Shown: piece by piece, positions 48,263 through 57,456 of the stretch
How the letters are laid out: the number at the start of each line of letters is the position of its first letter
How positions within the stretch are numbered: the first letter of the stretch is position 1
NCBI RefSeq assembly: GCF_002277895.1
Contig: NZ_CP022998.1
Span: forward strand, 1,903,501-1,967,500
DNA: 64,000 bases
Source of the DNA: Rhizobium sp. 11515TR
GTDB lineage: Bacteria; Pseudomonadota; Alphaproteobacteria; Rhizobiales; Rhizobiaceae
Direction of reading: 5' to 3'
The notes under the pieces: model-generated
The model's input: only the letters and a program-made list of their open reading frames with translations
Database searches by the model: none
What the model was told of the DNA's origin: nothing
Translations under genes and position numbers: made by a program

Positions 48263-48652
48263 CTAACCTGCCTCCGGAACACAAACGTCCCGTAGGAAGC
48301 GCGTTGCTCCTTCTTCGTCGATTTCACCAGCGGCCACAGCCAAGACAAAGCTGTAAAGATTGGCGTCCGTCGTTTGAATACGGTAGCCGTTGTCCATGAG
48401 AAAGACTGCTGTTGCCACGATGGCGATGCGTTTGTTGCCATCTATGAACGCGTGGTTTTTTGCCAACCCAAATAGATAAGCGACCGCCAGTTCGATGATA
48501 TCATTTGTGCCGTATTGGGCCTTGTTAATCGGGCGCGCCAAGGCGGATTCGAGGGAGCCTTCGTCTCTCAGACCATAGGAGCCGCCGAACCTTTTGATCT
48601 GCATCTTGTGCAATTGTTCGATGAGCGGCCTAGTCAGGAAGATAAAGGGCAT
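48263..48652 (-). CDS. doc: Fic/Doc-family toxin (death-on-curing)
   Basis: The 129-residue product is a small Fic-fold protein with the Doc active-site motif HAFIDGNKR at residues 67-75 (consensus HxFx[DN][AG]N[KR]). Doc proteins phosphorylate elongation factor Tu and stop translation, while close relatives AMPylate other targets. The absence of a glutamate-containing inhibitory helix fits a toxin held by a separate antitoxin. Its start overlaps the antitoxin stop by one base, so the antitoxin is made first. The partner is of AbrB/MazE type rather than Phd. Confidence 0.92.
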   Translation of the reverse strand: MPFIFLTRPLIEQLHKMQIKRFGGSYGLRDEGSLESALARPINKAQYGTNDIIELAVAYLFGLAKNHAFIDGNKRIAIVATAVFLMDNGYRIQTTDANLYSFVLAVAAGEIDEEGATRFLRDVCVPEAG

Positions 48653-48873
48653 TACTCCGCCAACTTCTTGAGTGCCACTTTATACTGATCCATGAAACGC
48701 TGTGCATGTTCCATTTGACGCGCAAAGTCCGCGTCGGTTGGCTGCATCAGCAATCCACCATCCTTCAGGCTGAGCTCCAATGTATCGCCAGCACCGAGCC
48801 CCAACTGGTCAAGAACTTCCTTCGGAATAATCACGCCTTCGGAATTGCCGATCTTGCGGATGGTAACGTTCAT
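48652..48873 (-). CDS. AbrB/MazE-family antitoxin
   Basis: The 73-residue product begins with a swapped-hairpin DNA-binding domain (MNVTIRKIGNSEGVIIPKEV, then LDQLGLGAGDTLEL) and has a C-terminal helix (FARQMEHAQRFMDQYKVALK) that should wrap the toxin. I chose the ATG at 48873, as the 20 codons upstream overlap both an operator and the next gene. The GGAGCTGAAC ribosome-binding site fits. With doc it forms a type II toxin-antitoxin operon that is probably autorepressed through the palindrome at 48882-48910. Confidence 0.92.
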   Translation of the reverse strand: MNVTIRKIGNSEGVIIPKEVLDQLGLGAGDTLELSLKDGGLLMQPTDADFARQMEHAQRFMDQYKVALKKLAE

Positions 48874-48881
48874 GTTCAGCT

Positions 48882-48910
48882 CCAATGTAATAACGCAGTT
48901 ATAACATTGG
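48882..48910. promoter_or_regulatory. 29-bp palindromic operator of the toxin-antitoxin operon
   Basis: CCAATGTAATAAC (48882-48894) and GTTATAACATTGG (48898-48910) are 13-base arms with one mismatch around GCA. The site begins 9 bases upstream of the antitoxin start codon and borders its ribosome-binding site, a typical autoregulation position for AbrB-type antitoxins. Confidence 0.78.
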
Positions 48911-48922
48911 CTGACTGTCGTT

Positions 48923-49819
48923 TCAATGCGCAAGGCTCTGCGCGGTGATTGCTACTCTAGCCTTGACCCGCGCCTGCCAGAGCGAGTGAGCGGCTAGCGC
49001 GAGGATCAAGATGGCGCCGCCGGCCAGAGTCATGTTGGTGGGCGCCTCGGAGAAGATCAGCCAAACCCAGATTGGCGCGAGAATCGTTTCCAGAAGGTAG
49101 AACATTGCCACTTCCGGCGCCGAGAGGAAGCGTGTGCCTGTTGCAAGGCACCAGAAGGAAAGTGGCATCAAGACGGCGCCGTCGAGAAGAATCCAGCGGG
49201 GATGATCGATGGAAAAGCTCGAGGGAACCACATGGTAGAGGCCGACGGCGGCTGGAATGACGGCGGCCAGCAAGGAAGCAAAACCCATATCCCGGCCCGA
49301 GGCGCGGCTGATCGTGATGGCGCACGCAATGGAGAACGATGCCAGCACGGAAAGCGCATCGCCAAGCAAATGGCCGCCCTCCATACCATCCCCGACGATT
49401 AGACCAACCCCGAGGATCATGACAGCCATGGTAACGAAGGTGGAAAGGGCAGGGCGCTCTTTCAGGAAAATCCAGGAGAGCAGCGCGGTGAACATAGGGT
49501 TGAGCGCGATGATGAAGACCACATTCGCCGCCTTGGTATAATAGACGGCGAGAAGAAAAGTAACGGTAGTCAGCCCATAGAAGAAGCCAACGGGAATTCC
49601 GAGCGAGCCCGGCAGCACAGTTTGCAACGAGCCTGTGACTCGGCGGACGACGAAAAGGGCGGCCAGCGCCACGACGATGGTCGCGAGGCTGCGGGCCGAT
49701 AGTACCGACCAGACTTCGCCGCTGGAAAGCCGTATCAGCGGAATATCCATCGACAGCGCCAGACCGCCGAGCGACGTCAGCAGCAGGCCCTTCTTATGGT
49801 CCGAGAGATGGGCGAACAT
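48923..49819 (-). CDS. DMT-superfamily (EamA) transporter
   Basis: The 298-residue product has ten membrane spans in two EamA repeats (about 10-140 and 150-285). Signs are LAVYYTKAANVVFIIALNPM in the first and LSAPEVAMFYLLETILAPIW in the second. The latter glutamate-containing segment is highly conserved in this family of metabolite exporters. The substrate is unknown. Its start codon immediately follows the bpt stop (TGA then ATG), so the two are coupled. Its 3' end lies 13 bases before the toxin-antitoxin operator. Confidence 0.93.
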   Translation of the reverse strand: MFAHLSDHKKGLLLTSLGGLALSMDIPLIRLSSGEVWSVLSARSLATIVVALAALFVVRRVTGSLQTVLPGSLGIPVGFFYGLTTVTFLLAVYYTKAANVVFIIALNPMFTALLSWIFLKERPALSTFVTMAVMILGVGLIVGDGMEGGHLLGDALSVLASFSIACAITISRASGRDMGFASLLAAVIPAAVGLYHVVPSSFSIDHPRWILLDGAVLMPLSFWCLATGTRFLSAPEVAMFYLLETILAPIWVWLIFSEAPTNMTLAGGAILILALAAHSLWQARVKARVAITAQSLAH

Positions 49820-50599
49820 TCAGCGTAAGGTATCTTTGTCGCCGTCGGCTGCCGGGTCGAAACGTTCCCAGCCGCGCGGCGTCAGATGTTCCTGCGGCTG
49901 AAAGCGGGTCTTGTAGTCCATCTTGCGCGAGCCCTTGACCCAATAGCCGAGATAGACGTGCGGCAATCCCAGCGCTTTCGTCCGCTTGATGTGATCCAGA
50001 ATCATGAATGTGCCGAGCGACCGCGCATCAAGATCGGGATTGAAATAGGAATAGACCATGGAAAGCCCGTCGCTCATGACGTCGGTCAAGGCTGCGGCCA
50101 GAAGTTCGCCCTTCGGACGCTGCTCGAGGCCCGATCCTTCCTCGCGGCGGCGATATTCGATAATGCGCGTGTTCACATGCGTGTCCTCGACCATGATCGC
50201 ATAGTCGAGCACGGTCATATCGGACATGCCGCCTTGCTGATGACGATAGTCGAGATAGCGACGGAAGAGCGAATATTGCTCGCTGGAGGGCTGCGCCGGA
50301 AATTCGGTGGCGATGATATCGCTGTTGGCGGTCAGCACCCGTTTCATCGATCGGGTGGGCTCGAATTCCTGGGCGAGGATGCGTACCGATATGCAGGCTC
50401 TGCAGGATTCGCAGGCGGGACGATAGGCGATGTTCTGCGAGCGCCTGAAGCCGCCCTGGGTCAGAATATCGTTCATCTCGGCGGCGCGCGGACCAACAAG
50501 GTGTGTAAAGACCTTGCGTTCCATCTCGTGCGGCAGGTACGGGCAGGAAGCCGGTGCCGTCAGATAAAACTGCGGAGATGGCGTCGACTGCGTGTTCAT
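49820..50599 (-). CDS. bpt: Aspartate/glutamate leucyltransferase
   Basis: The 259-residue product transfers leucine from Leu-tRNA to proteins with N-terminal Asp or Glu, marking them for ClpAP degradation. The N-terminal [20 protein letters not shown] and the cysteine pair [16 protein letters not shown] (near 60) belong to the arginyl/leucyl transferase family. [19 protein letters not shown] and [17 protein letters not shown] in the C-terminal half are the GNAT-like core. Older annotations call it arginyltransferase. The DMT transporter gene is translationally coupled behind it. Confidence 0.94.
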   Translation of the reverse strand: MNTQSTPSPQFYLTAPASCPYLPHEMERKVFTHLVGPRAAEMNDILTQGGFRRSQNIAYRPACESCRACISVRILAQEFEPTRSMKRVLTANSDIIATEFPAQPSSEQYSLFRRYLDYRHQQGGMSDMTVLDYAIMVEDTHVNTRIIEYRRREEGSGLEQRPKGELLAAALTDVMSDGLSMVYSYFNPDLDARSLGTFMILDHIKRTKALGLPHVYLGYWVKGSRKMDYKTRFQPQEHLTPRGWERFDPAADGDKDTLR

Positions 50600-50780
50600 C
50601 TGCCGTTGATTGACCTTTCTCTCGGCACCCGTTTTCTACAAGCATGGCCCAAGTTTAGAAAACGTCAACTACGTCCTTCGCTAAAGATCGAAGTTTCCTA
50701 ATTGACCATGCACAGAAATATCTCCTGCGCGCCCCATGGCCCGTGGGAAATCGCGAGGTGTCCTGTGCTTATGCGTTGTT

Positions 50781-51239
50781 TTAGGCCGTCCGGGCGATGA
50801 CCGTGCCGAGCAGCAGGTCATGCACTAGCCGGCTGCGGTCGGTAAAGAGACCCACCAGCAGGATGAGCGGCGTCAGGACGGAGTTCAGGAACCAGAACAG
50901 CGCCAAATGGACGATCGCCGTCAGGAAATCCATGCGTCGGCCGTCGACTCGAACCATGGTGAGGCCCATGGCGCGCATGCCGAGCGACGCCTGATAGGGG
51001 CCGCCAAGCGTCCAGCCGAAATAGAGGCCGGCAACGAGAACGAACAGCACCGGATAAAGGAAGAAGCCGAGCCCCAGTGTCAGGATCGAAACGAAGAACA
51101 GCAGTACGGCCGCTGGAATGCACAGCAGCGCGACGATGATGTAGTCAACGATGAAGGCGAAGATGCGCCGGCTCAGAACGCCACTATAGGCGCGCCAGTC
51201 ATCCGGTGCTGCATAGAGCGGGCTGGGGATCAGGCTCAT
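50781..51239 (-). CDS. RDD-family membrane protein
   Basis: The 152-residue product has three membrane segments (about 25-60, 60-85 and 110-135) and the RDD residues in its start (YSGVLSRRIFAFIVDYIIVA). The later GWTLGGPYQASLGMRAMGL is also typical. RDD proteins are small membrane proteins of debated function, some acting as sodium/proton antiporters. I chose the ATG at 51239 because the family begins MSLIPSPLYAAPDDWRAYSG; 18 further codons upstream are open. It is transcribed 180 bases upstream of bpt on the same strand. Confidence 0.9.
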   Translation of the reverse strand: MSLIPSPLYAAPDDWRAYSGVLSRRIFAFIVDYIIVALLCIPAAVLLFFVSILTLGLGFFLYPVLFVLVAGLYFGWTLGGPYQASLGMRAMGLTMVRVDGRRMDFLTAIVHLALFWFLNSVLTPLILLVGLFTDRSRLVHDLLLGTVIARTA

Positions 51240-51418
51240 CGTTTTGCTCCTTCGCGCTAGCCCCGTCAATTCTTCGAATCCGCAAGGGGCCAATGCCAGT
51301 TAAAGATCCCTCTGCGACTTTTATGCGACCGGTAGGGCACGCAAAAGTCGCGGCGGGGAAACATTTGCCGAACATATGGTATCGGCTTCAGCAAATACAA
51401 TAAGCGGACGGCGTGACG

Positions 51419-52432
51419 TTATTTCTTCGCCAGATGTCTCGCCACATCGACAGCGAAATAAGTGAGGATGCCGTCGCAGCCGGCGCGCTTGAAGGCGAGC
51501 AGGGTTTCGAGCATCACGCGATCACCGTCGATCCAGCCATTGGCCGCGGCAGCCTTGATCATCGCGTATTCGCCCGAGACCTGATAGGCAAAGGTCGGAA
51601 GGCCGAAGGCCTCCTTCAGCCGCCAACAGATGTCGAGATAGGGCAGGCCGGGCTTGACCATCAGCATATCGGCGCCTTCCTCGACGTCGAGCGTGGCGTC
51701 GCGCACGGCCTCGGTGCCGTTTGCCGGGTCGATGTAATAGGTCTTCTTGTCGCCTTTCAGCAGGCCGCCGGTCGAGATCGCCTCGCGATAAGGGCCATAG
51801 AAGGCCGAACTGAATTTCGTCGCATAGCTCATGATGCCGACGCTCTGGTGGCCGGCTGCATCGAGCGCCTGGCGGATCGCGCCGATGCGGCCGTCCATCA
51901 TTTCCGAAGGCGCGATGATGTCCGCTCCAGCATCCGCCTGGTAGACGGCGGCGCGCGCCACTTGTTCGACCGTCTCGTCATTAACGATCTCGTTGCCGCG
52001 CAGGATGCCGTCATGCCCGTGGCTGGTGAAAGGGTCGAGCGCGACGTCTGTGATGACGCCAATGTTCGGCACGGCCTTCTTGATTGCGGCAGTGGTGAGG
52101 TTGATGAGATTATTCTTCTCGAGACTGTTGGAGCCAGTCTCGTCGCGCAGTTCCATCTCGATGTTCGGGAATGTCGCGAGCGCGGGAATGCCGAGATCGG
52201 CTGCCTCCTTCGCCGCTTCCACGGCCTTGTCCACGGTCATGCGTTTGACGCCGGGCATGGCCGGGATCGGCTCGACGATGCCGGTGCCCGGGATCACGAA
52301 GATCGGCCAGATCAGATCGTCGACCGTCAGCCGGTTTTCCTGCACGAGACGGCGCGTCCAATCGGCCTTGCGGTTGCGCCGCATGCGCCGATGACCGGTG
52401 ATCTCGTCAACGAGATGCGTCTTGTTCTCCAT
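51419..52432 (-). CDS. hemB: Delta-aminolevulinic acid dehydratase (porphobilinogen synthase)
   Basis: The 337-residue product condenses two 5-aminolevulinate molecules to porphobilinogen in heme synthesis. The Schiff-base lysines lie in IMSYATKFSSAFYGPYREA and LMVKPGLPYLD. The metal site reads DVALDPFTSHGHDG, with Ala and Asp in place of the three zinc cysteines, so this is the magnesium-dependent form found in rhizobia, not the zinc enzyme. Start and length agree with the family. It is divergent from a small membrane protein gene. Confidence 0.96.
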   Translation of the reverse strand: MENKTHLVDEITGHRRMRRNRKADWTRRLVQENRLTVDDLIWPIFVIPGTGIVEPIPAMPGVKRMTVDKAVEAAKEAADLGIPALATFPNIEMELRDETGSNSLEKNNLINLTTAAIKKAVPNIGVITDVALDPFTSHGHDGILRGNEIVNDETVEQVARAAVYQADAGADIIAPSEMMDGRIGAIRQALDAAGHQSVGIMSYATKFSSAFYGPYREAISTGGLLKGDKKTYYIDPANGTEAVRDATLDVEEGADMLMVKPGLPYLDICWRLKEAFGLPTFAYQVSGEYAMIKAAAANGWIDGDRVMLETLLAFKRAGCDGILTYFAVDVARHLAKK

Positions 52433-52575
52433 GATGCCGCCATCCTTCTTCGTCTATTTATGGCATTCTCTATGGGGCGCGTACCTATCACGCCGTCCCC
52501 AGGATTCAAAACAAGGCGAAAGGCCGCAGCCATTATATTCTGGCGAGGCGCGTGCCTCCTACGTATTGTTCGCGC

Positions 52576-53016
52576 ATGGAACCTGATTCTTCGACCGTAC
52601 CCAAGAATACGCTGACGGACATCCTGTTCGTGCTGTTCCTGCGGCTGATCGCGATCGCCTGCTTCTGGCTCGGCCTGCAATATTGGGCGATGCTGGTCGG
52701 CTATTCGCTGGATGGTCACGCCCGCTTCGATCTGCTCGCTCTGCCCTGGAAGGTCGCAGGGGCCGGGCTTGCGGTGGTTTTTCCGGTCGCAGCCCTTGGA
52801 TTATGGCTTACCGTTTCCTGGGGGCCGGTCATGTGGGTGCTGGCTGCAGGCGGGCAGGGGCTGATGTATGGCGTCTGGCCGGAGATATTCGGATCCAATC
52901 CGCTGATCATGATCTTGCATGCGTGTGTGGCGGTGATTTATTGCGCTTTCCGCGTCCTGCTGTGGCAGGAGAAACGCCGGCGCCGGCAGCAGCAGGTAAT
53001 GGTTGATTTACCCTGA
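52576..53016 (+). CDS. Small four-span membrane protein of unknown function (DUF6163-like)
   Basis: The 146-residue product has four hydrophobic segments (about 18-42, 60-85, 88-105 and 113-130) and a short basic C-terminal tail (EKRRRRQQQ). It has no catalytic motif. I recall similar proteins beside hemB and ldtR in rhizobia, annotated as DUF6163. I preferred the ATG at 52576 (MEPDSSTVPKNTLTDILF) to an ATG eight codons earlier. A role near the envelope is possible, because ldtR follows on the same strand after 130 bases, but nothing shows it directly. Confidence 0.75.
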   Translation: MEPDSSTVPKNTLTDILFVLFLRLIAIACFWLGLQYWAMLVGYSLDGHARFDLLALPWKVAGAGLAVVFPVAALGLWLTVSWGPVMWVLAAGGQGLMYGVWPEIFGSNPLIMILHACVAVIYCAFRVLLWQEKRRRRQQQVMVDLP

Positions 53017-53146
53017 GACAGCAACACTTCCTGGTAAGGTGCTGTTAAGCCTGCAGTTTAAGTAGAATTTTATGTGTATTCGATAGGGTCTCACTCAAGG
53101 CGGGAAGAAAACGACACCGCCAAACAAAACAGAGTGAGGCCAAGTC

Positions 53147-53665
53147 ATGATGAACACGAAAATCAAGCCGCAGGCAGTTGCAAACGCTCGGGATCAGCAG
53201 GTTGATGACATCCGGGCTCTCTACATGGAATCCCTTCACCTGGTCGAGCGTCTGCACCGCCGCCTGCTTGATGTTATCAAGGACGAGTTCGACCGTCAGG
53301 GTCGCGACGACGTCAACGCCGTACAGGCACTTCTCCTTTTCAATATCGGCAATTCCGAGCTGACGGCCGGCGAGCTGCGCTCCCGCGGTTTCTATCTCGG
53401 CTCCAACGTCTCCTACAACGTCAAGAAGCTGGTCGACCTCGGCTTCATCAACCACCAGCGCTCGCGCATCGACCGTCGCTCGGTCCGCATCAGCCTGACG
53501 GAAACCGGCCAGGATATCGCCGAAACCGTCGCCAAGCTCTATGAGCGCCACATCGGCTCGATCGACAAGGTCGGCGGTATCGGCACCGATGAATTCACCC
53601 AGATGAACAAGCTCCTGCAGCGTCTGGACCGCTTCTGGAACGATCAGATCCTCTATCGCCTGTAA
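53147..53665 (+). CDS. ldtR: MarR-family transcriptional regulator LdtR
   Basis: The 172-residue product is a winged-helix MarR-type regulator with the recognition region ELTAGELRSRGFYLGSNVSY, then NVKKLVDLGFI, and the wing SRIDRRSVRISLTETG. The long N-terminal helix (VDDIRALYMESLHLVERLHR) makes the dimer. In Liberibacter and Sinorhizobium the orthologue LdtR activates the neighbouring L,D-transpeptidase gene and affects stress tolerance. The same gene order is seen here with ldtP 513 bases downstream. The start may be either of two consecutive ATG codons, preceded by GAGTGAGG. Confidence 0.92.
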   Translation: MMNTKIKPQAVANARDQQVDDIRALYMESLHLVERLHRRLLDVIKDEFDRQGRDDVNAVQALLLFNIGNSELTAGELRSRGFYLGSNVSYNVKKLVDLGFINHQRSRIDRRSVRISLTETGQDIAETVAKLYERHIGSIDKVGGIGTDEFTQMNKLLQRLDRFWNDQILYRL

Positions 53666-54178
53666 GTAACGGGCGGGGATCGATCCTAAGACCTTCCAGT
53701 AAAAGCAAGCTGGACACGTTCCCTGCGTGTCCGGCTTGAGGCGCATTGCCGAGCCGGCCGTTGTGCGCTTTTTGCCACGTCAGCGCTTCACCTTTCGTCC
53801 CATGTAACGTCCCAGGCGGCTAAGCCATTGACGCCGTATCAGGACACGCTATGAACCACGCGCAGCTGTGGTATTTTAGCAAATGCAGTTTGGCTTTTCT
53901 TTCGCACTTGCGCAGCAAAGCAAGTTTCATGCCGCGAGACACGAATTGGCCATATTGCTATGACAGCGGAAATCGACTGCAGGCAGCGTTCTCGAAATAC
54001 GATCTTCCGACCTGAAGATCTTGGCTTCGCGATATTGTGATAGTTCGTGGCCAAGTTTTTGGTGGTGCATTAAGGGAACGGATTGATACTGAGCCACGTT
54101 ACTTGGCGCAAGCTGCGCTATTTACTGCTTCCTCTCTAAGCTGCGCATGATTGGATCGCAGCGTTGAACGGTTAGGAT
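53666..54178 (+). promoter_or_regulatory. Long intergenic region between ldtR and ldtP
   Basis: These 513 bases contain no convincing gene. They hold a stem-loop at 53707-53737 right after ldtR. A 9-base direct repeat AAGCTGCGC lies at 54110-54118 and 54138-54146, 28 bases apart and shortly upstream of the ldtP start, and its GCGCAGC core occurs inverted at 53910-53916. The length suggests an elaborate ldtP promoter under LdtR control. I could not identify an LdtR site with confidence. Confidence 0.5.
53707..53737 (+). terminator. Stem-loop after ldtR
   Basis: AAGCTGGACACG (53707-53718) pairs with CGTGTCCGGCTT (53726-53737) with one mismatch around TTCCCTG. There is no T-run after it, so it may be a weak or Rho-assisted terminator or a 3' stabiliser. 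Confidence 0.55.
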
Positions 54179-55492
54179 ATGTCGAAGAAAAACGGAATTG
54201 GACCCTTTTCGCGCCGCGCTTTCCTGCGGTCGGCTGCAACTCTTGGCGCTGCCGCACTGGCTGCTCCGGCTCTCGCGCAAAACGCGACCCCACTGGAAGC
54301 GCTGATCAACGACCGTTCTCGCGGCAATTGGGATGATCAGTTCGACGCCAAGGCCGCGGCGCGCACCGCCGCTGCTGTTCAGTCGAACACGCCAATCCTC
54401 GGGCCAGATTCCGTATCGAATATTCAGCAGGCGATCGCGCAATATCAGAGCATTGCCGCCAACGGCGGATGGCCGCAGATCAATCCGACAAGCCAGCAGC
54501 CGCTGCAGCTTGGCGTGACTGATCCGGCCGTACAGTCGCTGCGCCAGCATTTGATGATCACCGGTGACTTGCCGCGTGAGGCTGGTATCTCTTCCGCCTT
54601 CGACTCCTACGTCGACGGTGCGGTCAAGCGTTTCCAGGCCCGTCACGGACTGCCGGCAGATGGCGTCCTAGGCGATTTCACGCTGAAGGCGATGAACATC
54701 CCCGCCAATGTTCGCCTGCAGCAGCTCAACACCAATCTTGTTCGCCTCCAGACATTCCCGTCCGACCTCGGCCGCCGTCACGTCATGGTCAACATCCCGG
54801 CGACACGTGTCGAAGCCGTAGAGGATGGTCAGGTTGCACTGCGCCACCAGGCGATCGTCGGCCGTGAATCGCGGCCTACGCACATCATCAATTCGAAGAT
54901 CTATGAGGTCATCCTCAACCCATACTGGACGGCGCCGCGCTCCATCATCATCAAGGACATCGTGCCCTTGATGCGCAAGGACCCGACCTACCTGACGAAG
55001 AACAACATCCGTCTTCTCGACGGCAAGGGCCAGGAAGTCGCACCCGAGACGATCGACTGGAACTCGGACAAGGCCCCGGACTTGATGTTCCGTCAGGACC
55101 CGGGCAAGACGAACGCCATGGCGTCCACGAAGATCAACTTTTATAATCCCAACAACGAATATATGCACGACACGCCGGAGCAGGGCCTGTTCAACAAGCT
55201 CATGCGTTTCGACAGCTCGGGCTGCGTGCGCGTCCAGAACGTGCGCGACCTCGCGACCTGGTTGCTGGCTGAAACGCCGGGCTGGCCGCGTCAGCACATC
55301 GAGCAGGTCATCTCCACCCGCGTCAACACGCCGATCAAGCTGGCGACCGAAGTGCCCGTCTATTTCGTTTATATTTCGGCCTGGAGCGCCCGCGACGGCA
55401 TCGTCCAGTTCCGCGACGACATCTACAATCTCGACGGCAATTCCCAATTGGCGCTCAACACGACCCAGGGCATGGAGCAGCCGGTTCAGTAA
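54179..55492 (+). CDS. ldtP: L,D-transpeptidase LdtP
   Basis: The 437-residue product has an exported N-terminus with twin arginines (SRRAFLRSAATLG, Ala-rich, cleaved after ALAQ). It has a peptidoglycan-binding domain (SSAFDSYVDGAVKRFQARHG, then LPADGVLGDFTLKAM, near 150-185) and a YkuD catalytic domain (about 205-385). The catalytic motif is YMHDTPEQGLFNKLMRFDSS followed by GCVRV, with Cys349 as nucleophile and the upstream His. Such enzymes make 3-3 cross-links in peptidoglycan or attach proteins to it. It is the known target of LdtR in related species. Confidence 0.94.
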   Translation: MSKKNGIGPFSRRAFLRSAATLGAAALAAPALAQNATPLEALINDRSRGNWDDQFDAKAAARTAAAVQSNTPILGPDSVSNIQQAIAQYQSIAANGGWPQINPTSQQPLQLGVTDPAVQSLRQHLMITGDLPREAGISSAFDSYVDGAVKRFQARHGLPADGVLGDFTLKAMNIPANVRLQQLNTNLVRLQTFPSDLGRRHVMVNIPATRVEAVEDGQVALRHQAIVGRESRPTHIINSKIYEVILNPYWTAPRSIIIKDIVPLMRKDPTYLTKNNIRLLDGKGQEVAPETIDWNSDKAPDLMFRQDPGKTNAMASTKINFYNPNNEYMHDTPEQGLFNKLMRFDSSGCVRVQNVRDLATWLLAETPGWPRQHIEQVISTRVNTPIKLATEVPVYFVYISAWSARDGIVQFRDDIYNLDGNSQLALNTTQGMEQPVQ

Positions 55493-55521
55493 TCGGCGTT
55501 GTTCGAACCCCATCTGCACGG

Positions 55522-55550
55522 AAGCCGCATCTCAGGGTGCGGCTTTTTCG
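55522..55550 (+). terminator. Intrinsic terminator of ldtP
   Basis: AAGCCGCA (55522-55529) and TGCGGCTT (55538-55545) form a perfect 8-base stem with an 8-base loop, followed by TTT. Confidence 0.9.
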
Positions 55551-55669
55551 TTTGCCGGGGTCGCTCTGCGTAGAATGCCCAGCAAATGTCGCTGGTCGTA
55601 TTGCTCTCCGGCGACCCTGACGCTAATACCGTCTGCATTGCCGTTTCGGCCCGTTCAGGAGCTTTCACG

Positions 55670-56968
<1,299 letters not shown>

Positions 56969-56977
56969 GGAGAGCGC

Positions 56978-57454
56978 ATGCGCTGCCCTTACTGCGGCTC
57001 AGAAGACACTCAGGTCAAGGACTCGCGCCCGGCGGAGGACAATACGTCCATCCGCCGTCGGCGCATTTGTCCGGATTGCGGCGGCCGCTTCACCACCTTC
57101 GAGCGTGTGCAGCTGCGCGAGCTCATGGTCATCAAGAAGACGGGCCGCAAAGTGCCGTTCGATCGCGACAAGCTGGTGCGTTCCTTCGAGATCGCGCTGC
57201 GCAAGCGTCCGGTCGACCGGGACCGGATCGAGCGCGCTGTCTCCGGCATCGTGCGTCGCCTCGAAAGCTCCGGCGAGACCGAAATCAGCTCCGAGCAGAT
57301 CGGCCTGCAGGTACTGGAAGCGTTGAAAAGCCTAGATGACGTCGCCTTCGTACGCTACGCCTCCGTCTACCGCGATTTCTCGCATGCTGAGGATTTCGAG
57401 CATGTGATCGACGAAATCAACGCCAAGATCGCTCGCGATCCGCTGGATCCCTGA
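56978..57454 (+). CDS. nrdR: Transcriptional repressor NrdR
   Basis: The 158-residue product has the zinc ribbon [18 protein letters not shown] with a second cysteine pair in [13 protein letters not shown], then an ATP-cone domain (about 45-135). It binds ATP or dATP and represses ribonucleotide reductase genes when dATP is high. It lies between glyA and ribD, an order I recall as widespread in alphaproteobacteria. No NrdR box is visible in this window. Confidence 0.98.
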   Translation: MRCPYCGSEDTQVKDSRPAEDNTSIRRRRICPDCGGRFTTFERVQLRELMVIKKTGRKVPFDRDKLVRSFEIALRKRPVDRDRIERAVSGIVRRLESSGETEISSEQIGLQVLEALKSLDDVAFVRYASVYRDFSHAEDFEHVIDEINAKIARDPLDP

Positions 57455-57456
57455 CC

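Noticed and set aside
53017..53146. LdtR binding site upstream of ldtR
   Set aside because: I found no sequence shared convincingly between the ldtR and ldtP upstream regions, so no site is claimed.
53839..54054. Short open frame of 71 codons on the minus strand between ldtR and ldtP
   Set aside because: It has no ribosome-binding site and no protein-like pattern, and codon use is unlike its neighbours.
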